A stretch of DNA of 40,943 nt from Winogradskyella sp. Lineage in GTDB: Bacteria; Bacteroidota; Bacteroidia; Flavobacteriales; Flavobacteriaceae. Both the position numbers and the translations under genes were made by a program. This document shows, in pieces, positions 1 through 8,334 of the stretch (position 1 is its first letter; every line of letters starts with the position of its first letter). The notes beneath the pieces were generated by a model that did no database searches, was not told the DNA's origin, and was given only the letters and a program-made list of their open reading frames with translations. The stretch lies in contig NZ_JABSST010000018.1 in assembly GCF_013213975.1 (NCBI RefSeq), positions 1 to 40,943 on the forward strand, written 5' to 3'.

Positions 1-307
1 CTGGCGCTTCTAATCTATCTTGAAAATCAAAATATAATTTAGCTAATTCCAGTTTTTCATTTGAAGCCTTAACTAATTGTGGCCAGTTAACGAAACCTAC
101 CATTTTTGCAATCATGTGTTGTGAATTTCCTAATTTAAAGTTAGTTTCATCTACATTAAATACATCAAAAACCATTGATACTTTAAAGTACTTTTCACGT
201 TCTATTTCGTACTCTAGTTCCCCTCGGTTTTCGAAGAAAGTTTGATTCTCCTTAAAATCTTTCAATAAATTTTTTGCTTGTAATTTGAAATATTTGATAA
301 TATCCAT
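1..307 (-). CDS. partial conserved hypothetical protein (N-terminal part)
   Basis: The reading frame opens with ATG at 307 on the minus strand (MDIIKYFKLQAKNLLKDF) and stays open to the left window edge, so about 102 N-terminal residues are visible and the C-terminus is missing. The visible part is soluble, charged and probably helical. The segment around residues 60-80 (AQHMIAKM-like, then GFVNWPQLVKAS) resembles the small 'glyoxalase-related' helical domain found in many short bacterial proteins, in which a conserved GF.nW.eL motif follows a predicted helix. That family assignment is from memory of the pattern and is weak; no enzymatic role is claimed. No signal peptide or membrane segment is seen. 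Confidence 0.55.
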   Translation of the reverse strand, partial: MDIIKYFKLQAKNLLKDFKENQTFFENRGELEYEIEREKYFKVSMVFDVFNVDETNFKLGNSQHMIAKMVGFVNWPQLVKASNEKLELAKLYFDFQDRLEAP

Positions 308-322
308 AATATATTCTTTTGC

Positions 323-484
323 TCAAAAATTATTATTCTGAAGAAAGCGTTCGTAATCTATTAGTGAATAATAATTCTTGAAAGTTATATTATAATTATC
401 AAATTGGTAGATGAAATCTTTGCACGAACGAACAGGCTTACCAATTAAGTACCTAATCCAAAAATATATAATATAGTTGTTAAT
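323..484 (-). other. possible ORF remnant, no start codon
   Basis: Between a TGA at 487-485 and a TGA at 325-323 the minus strand reads as about 53 coherent codons (for example FWIRYLIGKPVRSCKDFIYQ) with a protein-like composition. There is no ATG, and the frame is closed on both sides. It sits directly upstream of the partial gene at 1-307. It may be the decayed tail of a gene or simply a chance open frame in AT-rich DNA. The family is not recognised. Confidence 0.25.
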
Positions 485-570
485 TCAAAGACAATTCTCT
501 AATTTAGATAAACCATGTTCCATTCAAAATGCCGATTTAAGCATTAAATGCGGTTATCAAAACCATTCCA

Positions 571-710
571 CACACATTATGCTTCCCTCCTGCGTCGTCG
601 CATAAAAAGTGTTCCATTAACATTGTAAAGAAACTTTTGAAAAAAAAATTTTTTGAAGAAACTTTAGTAAGAACTTTTCGCTTTTATCCAAAGCTCAAGT
701 TACATAACGC
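571..710 (+). repeat. dispersed intergenic repeat, copy C (diverged, internally shortened)
   Basis: Two blocks match the better copies at about 2880-3090 and 9064-9262. The first is a 'TTATGCTTCCCTCC' block near 578. The second runs 'ATTAACATTGTA' (616) to 'CTTTTCGCTTTTATCCAAAG' (675-694), followed by 'CAAGTTACATAAC'. The central part found in the other two copies is missing or replaced by A/T runs. The alignment was done by eye. Confidence 0.5.
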
Positions 711-813
711 AAGTACATTATAGGACAGTTGTATCATAAAGACAATCTAAGCGTATTAGCGCTGAAAGTGATATTTGACATAATCTTAGCCATAAGTTAA
801 AACCATTAATTTC

Positions 814-1356
814 TCAAGGCACCAAAAATTCACCCTTCCAACCGTCTGCGTTGTACTCAAATTTTATCCGTAAATGGTTTGGACGCTTTAGTTGTAGGTA
901 TTCTAAAGTTTTTGGAATAATACGTATGGCCGTAAAATAGCTGTTTTCAAGATCGTAATGTACTTGATCTGAATTGCTAATAGTAGTACCTGGACTATCA
1001 ACTGTAATGTAATCTTTTCTTGAATTTTCAGGAATATTCTGCCAATAACGTTTTAACTGATCAGCATCTGTAATAATTTCTGCTTTGGCATCAATACGTA
1101 TTTGTAATAATTGCTTTGGATGATAAAACAACGCGTTAACGTTTGGGTTATTAGCTATATCAGCAACCTTTTGCGAGCGTTCATCTGTATACACCAAAAG
1201 TACAAAATCATCTACAATTTTGCGTAATACGACAGTCCGCTGCCTTGGTTTACCATCTTCTATCGTAGCTAATGTAAAATACCGAAACGGATGACGCTTT
1301 TTAACATAGCCATTAATAAGTTCGCGTCTCGCTTTCTCTAAAAATTCTAATTCCAA
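814..1356 (-). CDS. pyridoxamine 5'-phosphate oxidase-like flavin-binding protein
   Basis: This 180-residue protein has the split-barrel PNPOx-like fold signature. An N-terminal helix leads into HPFRYFTLATI, then GKPRQRTVVLRKI, the usual FMN-phosphate-contacting Arg-rich strand, then a segment ending QLLQIRIDAKAEI, and a C-terminal ...KPNHLRIKFEY-type strand. Proteins of this kind are usually annotated as pyridoxamine 5'-phosphate oxidase family but often lack proof of PNPOx activity. The substrate is therefore open, and oxidation or reduction of a small molecule with FMN is the reasonable family-level role. It is cytoplasmic, with no signal or membrane segment. The gene stands alone, divergent from the DUF2237 gene that starts 100 bases away. 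The ATG at 1356 is followed directly by the first conserved helix. Confidence 0.8.
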   Translation of the reverse strand: MELEFLEKARRELINGYVKKRHPFRYFTLATIEDGKPRQRTVVLRKIVDDFVLLVYTDERSQKVADIANNPNVNALFYHPKQLLQIRIDAKAEIITDADQLKRYWQNIPENSRKDYITVDSPGTTISNSDQVHYDLENSYFTAIRIIPKTLEYLQLKRPNHLRIKFEYNADGWKGEFLVP

Positions 1357-1455
1357 GATTTTTTTTAATCAATATAATCATTCAATCTAAGTATAATTCT
1401 TAAGGATTTTGTAAATTTCACTTAGCGTAATAAACACTATTTTAAAAACATATAA

Positions 1456-1821
1456 ATGGCCAATAATGTCTATGGCAAACCTTTAATCGCTTGTTGTACA
1501 AATCCTATGACTGGCTATTTTAGAGACGGATTTTGTAGAACGATGCCGCAAGATTATGGCACGCACGTGGTTTGCGCAGAAGTCACTAAGGAATTTTTAG
1601 AGTTCAGTAAACGTCGTGGTAATGATTTAACAAGACCAATACCACAATGGCAATTTCCGGGTTTACAACATGGTGATAAATGGTGTTTGTGCATATCACG
1701 TTGGTTAGAAGCTTATAAAGCGGGTGTAGCACCTAAAATTGATCTAAATGCCACCCATGAAAAAGCACTAGAATTTACTACACTGGATGTCTTAGAGGAA
1801 TTTTCGATAAAAATCTCATAG
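1456..1821 (+). CDS. DUF2237 family protein
   Basis: The 121-residue protein matches the DUF2237 pattern along its whole length: NVYGKPLIACC near the start, then TGYFRDGFCRT, a DYGTHVVCAEVTKEFL segment, PQWQFPGLQHGDKWCLC, and a C-terminal APKIDLNATHEKAL. These proteins are small, soluble and conserved from bacteria to plants; no biochemical function is established. The several conserved Cys residues (positions 13-14, about 27, 40, and the WCLC pair) would suit metal or redox chemistry, which is inference only. The start ATG has an A-rich upstream region. It is probably monocistronic; 161 featureless bases separate it from the end of the convergent nagB. Confidence 0.85.
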   Translation: MANNVYGKPLIACCTNPMTGYFRDGFCRTMPQDYGTHVVCAEVTKEFLEFSKRRGNDLTRPIPQWQFPGLQHGDKWCLCISRWLEAYKAGVAPKIDLNATHEKALEFTTLDVLEEFSIKIS

Positions 1822-1982
1822 TTATAAATGCTTTAAAGCAACGTATCTAAGCGCTCAACAAGCGAATGAGGTTTGCTCCAAAAATTGATCGTTCCAAGCA
1901 TATGGATTGTCCATACATTATTCCTGAGCGGGCTTGATCTCATTTACATGCTATCGCATCTCAAATAATGAATCTAATTATA

Positions 1983-2786
1983 TCAAATTTCCTGTACGCT
2001 GTTTAGTTCTTCTAATTCTTTAAAATAGCGTACGGTACCAACTCGTAATTCGTGAGTTGCATCATCGTCACAAACAATTATGGCTTTCTTATGAAGTTGT
2101 AAGGCACTGCCTGTCCACATATGGTTGATCGGTTCCTCAATAATATGCCGTAATGCTAGGGCCTTAGAATGGCCACTAACTAACAACAGTACCTCGTTAG
2201 CATCCAAAATGGTCCCAACACCAACAGTTAAGGCAACCGTTGGCACTTGAGAGGTATCCTCATCAAAAAAACGTGCATTATCCATCACGGTCTTATTATT
2301 TAAAGTTTTAAGGCGTGTACGCGATGATAATGACGACCCTGGCTCGTTAAACGCAATATGCCCATCAGAACCTATACCACCAAGAAAAAGGTCAATACCA
2401 CCATACGCATTGATTTTATGTTCATAATCCTCACATTCTTTTACCAGATCTGGTGCATTACCATCTAGAATATTAACGTTTTCAGGCTCAATATCTATTT
2501 TACTAAATAGATTATCCCACATAAACGTATGATAGCTTTGTGAATGGTTCTTAGGTATACCAACATACTCATCCATATTAAATGTAATGACATTATTAAA
2601 TGACACATTGCCAGAATTACAATACCTTATTAGCGCTTTATAAGTGCCTAATGGTGTACTTCCTGTTGGTAATCCAAGAACAAAGGGTTTATCGGTTTCT
2701 GCCTTATGATTGTTTATCTTCTGAACAACATAATGAGCAACCCATTCTGACATTCCAGAATAATCTGTTTTAATCATTAATCTCAT
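1983..2786 (-). CDS. nagB: glucosamine-6-phosphate deaminase
   Basis: NagB converts glucosamine 6-phosphate to fructose 6-phosphate and ammonia in the cytoplasm, the entry of amino sugars from chitin or peptidoglycan into glycolysis. The 267-residue length is typical of the hexameric bacterial enzyme. Visible motifs are the phosphate-binding LGLPTGSTPLGTY (38-49), FNMDEYVG with the catalytic Asp72, and GGIGSDGHIAFNEPGSS with Asp141, His143 and Glu148, the active-site relay of the family. No nagA or sugar transporter is adjacent, so in this window it is a lone catabolic gene. Transcription points away from the ABC exporter module, with repeat copy A lying in its upstream region. Confidence 0.95.
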   Translation of the reverse strand: MRLMIKTDYSGMSEWVAHYVVQKINNHKAETDKPFVLGLPTGSTPLGTYKALIRYCNSGNVSFNNVITFNMDEYVGIPKNHSQSYHTFMWDNLFSKIDIEPENVNILDGNAPDLVKECEDYEHKINAYGGIDLFLGGIGSDGHIAFNEPGSSLSSRTRLKTLNNKTVMDNARFFDEDTSQVPTVALTVGVGTILDANEVLLLVSGHSKALALRHIIEEPINHMWTGSALQLHKKAIIVCDDDATHELRVGTVRYFKELEELNSVQEI

Positions 2787-3158
2787 TTGTGATAAAATTT
2801 AGATGAGACTTAAAATTACTAAATTTTTAGCTAGTTAATTCTTAGATATTTGAGAATCTTATCTACTAGGTTTAGGCGCGTTAAGCTTTCCGCATGTGCC
2901 ATTTCAAAAAAATAAATTACTGGCATTACACTTACATTAAAAATAAGTGCTTGTGAATTCTTAGAATGGATTTGGCTTACCCCCTAATCTCATTCCTCGA
3001 TTTTATTAATAGTGTATAAAGACAATTGTCACTAATAAAATATAGAAAACAAAGTATTAAACTTTCGCTTTCGTCCCAAAGCACAAAATATTTAAAGCAG
3101 TTCATTATCACTATAAGACACTTTTAATATGTAATTATATCATACAAAATTTTATTTG
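2787..3158. other. intergenic region, 372 bases, mostly repeat copy A
   Basis: No reading frame looks coding. Most of the region is occupied by copy A of the dispersed repeat (about 2880-3091). It separates the start of nagB from the end of the permease/peptidase gene. Confidence 0.6.
2880..3091 (+). repeat. dispersed intergenic repeat, copy A
   Basis: The stretch from 2966 (ATGGATTTGGCTTAC) to 3081 (GTCCCAAAG) aligns almost without gaps to 9132-9245, at roughly four identities in five by eye. It includes the shared core ATTTTATTAA...GTATAAAGAC...TTGTCA and AGTATTAAACTTT. Looser similarity extends left to a GCTTTCCGCATGTGC block at about 2886. Within the core, TAGTG (about 3010) can pair with CACTA (about 3030), enclosing the palindrome GACAATTGTC. 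Confidence 0.75.
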
Positions 3159-6100
3159 TTACATTTTTACAGGAATAACTTTTTCAAACAAATCAGAAAT
3201 TACATATTGAAGTGAATCTGAGGTGACCTCTCTAAAATAACCTAATAAATCTTGCGTTGTTGCATATCTATCTGTTGCCATTTTTAGTTTACCATTTTTG
3301 GTATTCCAATCTTGGAGAAAGCGCCTCAACGCCTTATTAACGTTCTCCTCTCCTATTGCTTTTTGAAACTCATACATGTTAATCGCTCCTTTAGCATAAT
3401 AAATGTGGTCTTGATCTTCTACCAATGCCAATGATGGTTCTTTAACATCTTCTCTATCTTTTCCCTTTATGTAATCCTCTTTTTGAGTTTCTAAAAATTG
3501 CAATACTTTTTCTTCGGAATAATATTTTTTCAATACCATAATTGCTGCATATTGCGACAAGGTTTCTAATATGGTTAGTCGTCCTTTAACATTTGCTGCT
3601 TCTACTTGCATGCCAAACCATTGATGTGCAATTTCGTGTGCAGTGACGTAAAATACCATATCAACATCTTTTTGATCATCGATATCTAAAACAAAGCCAA
3701 TAGCCTCTGAAAATGGAATGGTTCCTGGAAATGATTGTGCAAATTTTGCATAACGCGGAAACTCCATAATGCGTAATTGTTCGTTTTGATAAGGGCTAAA
3801 ATTATTACTGAAATACTCTAACGACGCTTTCATAGATGTCATCATTCTATCTATATTGTAATGATGTGCTTTATGATAGTAAATTTCAAGATCAATAGGT
3901 TTTGCTGTAGAATCCTTACGCGCTATCCATACATCTTTTTTTATTTCATATTCGGCTGAAGTGATGGCATAAAAATTAATCATTGATTGCTTCATTTTAT
4001 AATGAAAATAGTTACGGCCATTTTCTGTCCATTCTCTCATTAAATTCCCAGGTGCTAAAGCAATTTGATCTTTTGAAGTTCCAATTATCATTTCAAAGGT
4101 AATACCATCAGAATCACCACCATTTCTTGCATTGTTAAGCTCATTTAGATTATTTCTATTTGCCATACGAATTCTTTTCGGTAAGCCATATTTTTCGCGT
4201 TCATGAGCATCATTTAGTTCATATTTTTTGTTATAGCCCATTGTTGGTAAATCCGTATTATTAAAAAATGTTCCGTTAGAATTTATTTTAACATTAGAAT
4301 TTCCAGATTCAAATCCTTTCGTGGTGAAACTTTGTTTGAAATACATTTTTACGGTATCTCGTGGCTTCAAAGCCTTTTTTAGATTAAAAATGGAATAATC
4401 AAACTTTTTATATTGTTTATCGATTGTAAACTCGCCTTCAAAAACAACTGAATCCAACCTAACATTATCTTCAAGAAGCTTTTGAATGTGAATAGATTTA
4501 ATATCTTCTGTAGTGGTGTTTTTAAGTATGTAATACCCTTCTATGGTATAATCTCTTGTTTTAGGATACAGTTCTACACGCAAGTTAACATCTACTATTT
4601 TAGGTTGTGGTATATATTCATATACTTTGAGTTCTTTTTCATAAGTAACTCTAAATTCTGTTGCTTCAGAATTTGTCCAATAGGTATTTAAAATATTAGT
4701 GCTATAAAAGATAAAACTCCCGGTAGTTATAAATAATATACACACCGTAATTGCTAGGGTAAAAAGTGGCTTACTTAATCTATACTTAATGGCCTTTACT
4801 CGCTTCCACATATTGGTCTCAGCACCTCTTACGTTTACTAAAGAACTCATAATTAGCAATAACAACCCGAAAAGAGACCAGTACAATTTTATAATGAGAT
4901 ATGGTTTTAAAAAATGACCGTAACCACTCATATCTGAATAGGCGCCTAAAGCACTGCCTCCAAAAAAATATAAATCGTGGTCGAAACCAAATAAGCCTAA
5001 AGCGATATTGGCAATAAAGAATATAATCACCAACATAATACCTAAAAACTTGTGATTTACAATAGACTGAATAAAAAATGCAATGCATGTATATAAAGCT
5101 AAAAATGGTAAAATCTCTAAAAAGAAACCAGATAAATACACCTGATATTCATATTTATAATAGCCATTTAAGGTTTGAAATATAATTCCTGAGCCAATTA
5201 AAGCTAACATTAAAACGACATAAATTAGATTCAATCCAATATACTTACCCAATAGTTTTAAGAAACTAGACATTGGTGTTGCGTCGTAGATTAAATCTAG
5301 TTTTCCACCTCGTTCTTTCCAAACTAATTCTCCTGAATAAAACACCAAAAGGATAATAAAGAAATACATTGACGTTTCTTTAAGTTCTTCTACAATAAAA
5401 TAGGTTGCGGGATAACTATCCACCCCATATACAGTTCCCAGATTTACAGAATTAATAAGGATGATAATCATACCACAAATAACGATACCCCAAAATGAGG
5501 ATTGTTTAAAAATGCCTGTAAAATAAAATCTTGTAAACTGTTTTAGTTGCGCCCATTTAGATAATAAACCGTACTGCTTTTGGGTATGTGGAATTATTAC
5601 ATCTTCAATTGTAGAGGTTTTTTTAATAGTTAATGATTGATTGCTTTTAGAGCGCTTATCTTTAACTACGTTAAAATTGAATTTCTTATAACCATAAATC
5701 AACGAAATTGCCCCAAGAGTAACCCAAAACAGCTTGTTGTAGAAAATGACACCAAAAAATGGAATATTATGAGTACTTTTTTCTAAAGCAGACCAAGATT
5801 TTGTAACAAAGGTGGTGGTAGTTAGTGAAAATGGATCTAAAATGGCTTGCCAAAACGCATTAGTGATAGCTTTGGTTAACATAAATATCACAAATACAAT
5901 AATACCTTGTGTATAAACAACCACTAAATTTCTACTTAAAGCTCCTGTAACAAAAAATAATGATGCTCCAAAAAATAAGCTTGGTAAGGTTATCATAAAA
6001 AAGGTTTTTACATACACAAATGCATTAAAAACTAATAGATTCTCTGGCTTATGCCATGGCATAAGCTCACCTACCATCATACCAAATACAATTCCTGTAA

Positions 6101-6443
6101 AAGCAAAGAGTAATACCGTAAACGATCCTAAAAATCTGCCAAACAAATAATCTTTTTTACTGATAGGTGCGGTAAAAACTAAGGATTCTATGTGGTATTC
6201 AAAATCTCTTAATACCGAAACTCCCATAATCATAGAAGCTAAAATCATAAATATTCCAGTGATGGCTCCCATTGTTTTTGCAATTACTACAGGTGAGTTT
6301 TTTTTCATTAGCCCCATATCAGATCCTTGAAAAATAAAGTCTACACCAAAAATTGAAAATAAAAAGAGAAACAAAAAGAACACGTAAGTATCAAAACGTT
6401 TGATTCTATATTGTATTTCGAACTTAAAAATATTGTACCACAT
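3159..6443 (-). CDS. ABC-2 type permease fused to an M1-family aminopeptidase-like domain
   Basis: The 1094-residue protein has two parts. Residues 1 to about 560 form an ABC-2 type permease with many hydrophobic helices: one at 21-37, a group at 50-250, another group at 310-560. The rest is a large C-terminal region with a gluzincin domain. The zinc site is HEIAH at 936-940, with the third ligand most likely the Glu in ILETLSQY about 20 residues later, a spacing I recall from this fusion family rather than the classical x18. The exopeptidase GxMEN motif is not evident. The fusion type is known in Bacteroidota as 'ABC transporter permease/M1 aminopeptidase'; the substrate is unknown. The ATPase partner lies immediately upstream, 2 bases apart, and a LytTR two-component pair is divergently encoded. 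Export or processing of a peptide at the cell envelope is inferred. Confidence 0.88.
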   Translation of the reverse strand: MWYNIFKFEIQYRIKRFDTYVFFLFLFLFSIFGVDFIFQGSDMGLMKKNSPVVIAKTMGAITGIFMILASMIMGVSVLRDFEYHIESLVFTAPISKKDYLFGRFLGSFTVLLFAFTGIVFGMMVGELMPWHKPENLLVFNAFVYVKTFFMITLPSLFFGASLFFVTGALSRNLVVVYTQGIIVFVIFMLTKAITNAFWQAILDPFSLTTTTFVTKSWSALEKSTHNIPFFGVIFYNKLFWVTLGAISLIYGYKKFNFNVVKDKRSKSNQSLTIKKTSTIEDVIIPHTQKQYGLLSKWAQLKQFTRFYFTGIFKQSSFWGIVICGMIIILINSVNLGTVYGVDSYPATYFIVEELKETSMYFFIILLVFYSGELVWKERGGKLDLIYDATPMSSFLKLLGKYIGLNLIYVVLMLALIGSGIIFQTLNGYYKYEYQVYLSGFFLEILPFLALYTCIAFFIQSIVNHKFLGIMLVIIFFIANIALGLFGFDHDLYFFGGSALGAYSDMSGYGHFLKPYLIIKLYWSLFGLLLLIMSSLVNVRGAETNMWKRVKAIKYRLSKPLFTLAITVCILFITTGSFIFYSTNILNTYWTNSEATEFRVTYEKELKVYEYIPQPKIVDVNLRVELYPKTRDYTIEGYYILKNTTTEDIKSIHIQKLLEDNVRLDSVVFEGEFTIDKQYKKFDYSIFNLKKALKPRDTVKMYFKQSFTTKGFESGNSNVKINSNGTFFNNTDLPTMGYNKKYELNDAHEREKYGLPKRIRMANRNNLNELNNARNGGDSDGITFEMIIGTSKDQIALAPGNLMREWTENGRNYFHYKMKQSMINFYAITSAEYEIKKDVWIARKDSTAKPIDLEIYYHKAHHYNIDRMMTSMKASLEYFSNNFSPYQNEQLRIMEFPRYAKFAQSFPGTIPFSEAIGFVLDIDDQKDVDMVFYVTAHEIAHQWFGMQVEAANVKGRLTILETLSQYAAIMVLKKYYSEEKVLQFLETQKEDYIKGKDREDVKEPSLALVEDQDHIYYAKGAINMYEFQKAIGEENVNKALRRFLQDWNTKNGKLKMATDRYATTQDLLGYFREVTSDSLQYVISDLFEKVIPVKM

Positions 6444-6445
6444 AA

Positions 6446-7333
6446 TTATAGAGATTTAACGTTCCTAGTATTAAATATTTCGGAGAAATACACATCTTCT
6501 AATTCGGCATTAATAAGTAAAAAGCCATTTCCAGGATTCACATTGCTTAAAATATGAATGGTCGGTTTTCCTAAAAAGAGCTTTTCACTAATGACTTTAT
6601 AATTTTGCTTATACGCTTTTAATTCTGACTTTTGGATTGTTTTTTTATAGACTCTGCCCTTAAGGTTTTCCAGTATTTGTAATGGATTTCCCTTTAAACA
6701 CACTTGGCCTTGATTAATAATTGCCATATGGGTACAAAGTTCTTTAACATCATCAACAATATGAGTAGATAAAATGACGACTGTGCGTTCTCCTAATTCG
6801 CTTAGCACATTATAAAATCGATTACGTTCTACAGGATCTAATCCTGCCGTTGGTTCATCAACAATAAGTAATTTAGGATCATTAAGTAAGGCTTGTGCTA
6901 TACCAAAGCGTTGCTTCATTCCTCCTGAATAGCCTTTAAGATTTTGTTTTCTTACGTCGTATAAATTGGTTTTATGCAAAAGCGCTTCTACTAAGTCTTT
7001 ACGCTCACCTTTTTGCGTAATTCCTTTGAGAACCGCAAAATGATTTAGTAAAACTTCCGCAGATATTTTAGGGTATAAACCAAACTGTTGTGGCAAGTAT
7101 CCTAAAACTTGTCTCAATTCGTTCTTTTGTTTTAACACATCAACGTCCCCAAGTGTAATAGAACCATTGTCTGCGTCTTGTAATGTTGCAATGATTCGCA
7201 TTAATGTTGATTTACCTGCTCCGTTTGGTCCTAGTAAACCAAACATTCCTGTTGGGATTTCTAAAGAGATGTTTTGTAATGCCTTAACACCATTAGAGTA
7301 AGTTTTAGATAAATTGTCAATAATGAGTTCCAT
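6446..7333 (-). CDS. ABC transporter ATP-binding protein
   Basis: This is the nucleotide-binding subunit for the downstream permease/peptidase. It shows Walker A in GLLGPNGAGKSTL, the Q-loop in YLPQQFGLYP, the signature YSGGMKQR, Walker B in LLIVDEPTAGLDP and the switch His in STHIVDD. That is the complete set expected of an active drug/peptide-exporter type ATPase (CcmA/NatA-like). I chose the ATG at 7333 (MELIIDNLSKTYSNG). The frame stays open to a TTG at 7363, but that TTG lies inside a good -7 promoter hexamer (TATGTTTG), so the longer start is unlikely. The stop is 2 bases before the permease start, so the two genes form an operon. Confidence 0.93.
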   Translation of the reverse strand: MELIIDNLSKTYSNGVKALQNISLEIPTGMFGLLGPNGAGKSTLMRIIATLQDADNGSITLGDVDVLKQKNELRQVLGYLPQQFGLYPKISAEVLLNHFAVLKGITQKGERKDLVEALLHKTNLYDVRKQNLKGYSGGMKQRFGIAQALLNDPKLLIVDEPTAGLDPVERNRFYNVLSELGERTVVILSTHIVDDVKELCTHMAIINQGQVCLKGNPLQILENLKGRVYKKTIQKSELKAYKQNYKVISEKLFLGKPTIHILSNVNPGNGFLLINAELEDVYFSEIFNTRNVKSL

Positions 7334-7360
7334 AAGTGTTCGTTTTTTGATTGATTGAAA

Positions 7361-7368
7361 CAAACATA
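7361..7368 (-). promoter_or_regulatory. -7 promoter element of the ABC operon (TATGTTTG)
   Basis: The minus strand reads TATGTTTG, a full match to the Bacteroidota -7 consensus TAnnTTTG, 28 bases before the chosen ATG of the ATPase gene. The -33 box is weaker (a TTT about 21 bases upstream). Confidence 0.45.
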
Positions 7369-7381
7369 TATGTGATTTTTG

Positions 7382-7407
7382 CTTGTGTAAAATATTTGTG
7401 ACACAAG
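7382..7407. promoter_or_regulatory. inverted repeat CTTGTGT-N12-ACACAAG, possible operator
   Basis: A perfect 7-base inverted repeat (7382-7388 and 7401-7407) lies in the 209-base gap between the divergent ABC operon and the sensor kinase gene. It is directly upstream of the -7 box at 7361-7368 on one strand and next to TAGGTTTG (7410-7417) on the other. It could be a regulator site for the module. LytTR proteins usually bind direct repeats, so the protein that might bind it is uncertain. Confidence 0.35.
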
Positions 7408-7542
7408 TATAGGTTTGAATGGCAAACAGATTATGCTATGTTATAAAGGTCTTTTAAAACAACTTTAAAATCGTTTACCACTGATTAAAGGCCGTTTGTC
7501 AACTAATTTGTTTGAGCTGTTTTATTTAATTAATATTGATTT

Positions 7543-8334
7543 ATGAAGTTGACTATATCTGAAAGAAAAAAGAATATTGTAACACGATTTTATAAAATAG
7601 CGCTTGTTATTATAGGCTTAGTCATTGTAATATTTAATGACACTTTTGGTAAACTAGAAGGGTTTGTAGAATTTATGGCATTCTACTTTATACTGGTTTT
7701 GATCACCATTGCATATTGGGCTTTTAAACAAATCAAATCGATCATTAGATTAAAGAATGAAAAAGCAAAAACAGAACTGTTGCATTTAAAAAGTCAAGTA
7801 AACCCTCATTTCTTTTTTAATATGCTCAACAACCTGTATGGGTTAGTTGATAAAGATTCAAAGAAAGCCCAAGTGCTCATCCTTAAACTTTCTGACATGA
7901 TGCGTTATAGTATTTATGAAGGTGATAAAGACACGGTTTTATTGTCCGATGAAATTACGTATTTGAAAAACTACATCGAACTTCATAAAATGCGTTATCA
8001 CAAGACTATTGATATACAGTTTAATATTGAAATAAACGACACTAATTATGAAATAATGCCGCTTCTTTTAATTATTCTTCTAGAAAATGCATTTAAACAT
8101 GGAGTTGAAAATTTAAGGGAAAATGCTTTTGTACATATTAATTTAAAAGCTCAAAACAATAAAATAGAATTCGAAATTGAAAATAATTGTGATGCATCAC
8201 AGAGCAATCATAAAGTTGGTATTGGTTTAACTAATTTAAGACGACGATTAGCACTAGCATATCCAAAAAAGCATTATTTTGAAGTCTCTGAAATCGATGC
8301 TATTTACAAGGCTAAATTGAATATAACATTATGA
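7543..8334 (+). CDS. LytS-type sensor histidine kinase
   Basis: The 263-residue kinase has two membrane helices (about 16-32 and 43-61), a short linker helix and a His_kinase (PF06580-type) domain. The phospho-acceptor box is LKSQVNPHFFFNMLNNL, with His89. The dimerisation segment LSDMMRYSIYE follows, then the N-box LLENAFKHGVEN and the glycine motif VGIGLTNLRRRL of the GHKL ATPase fold. There is no periplasmic sensor domain, since the loop between the helices is about ten residues, so it probably senses within the membrane or through a partner. The adjacent exporter is the obvious candidate. It overlaps the response regulator gene by 4 bases (ATGA), indicating translational coupling. Confidence 0.93.
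   Translation: MKLTISERKKNIVTRFYKIALVIIGLVIVIFNDTFGKLEGFVEFMAFYFILVLITIAYWAFKQIKSIIRLKNEKAKTELLHLKSQVNPHFFFNMLNNLYGLVDKDSKKAQVLILKLSDMMRYSIYEGDKDTVLLSDEITYLKNYIELHKMRYHKTIDIQFNIEINDTNYEIMPLLLIILLENAFKHGVENLRENAFVHINLKAQNNKIEFEIENNCDASQSNHKVGIGLTNLRRRLALAYPKKHYFEVSEIDAIYKAKLNITL

Larger units (their letters stand above)
308..813. other. intergenic region, 506 bases
   Basis: There is no convincing intact gene here. The region holds the ORF remnant at 323-484, a diverged copy of the intergenic repeat (about 571-710), and inside that copy an A9T6 run near 640-654. The rest is AT-rich with no recognisable RNA gene. Confidence 0.5.

Noticed and set aside
640-654. A9T6 run as a terminator or hairpin
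   Set aside because: A pure A/T palindrome without a GC stem is not a convincing terminator and sits in the diverged repeat copy.
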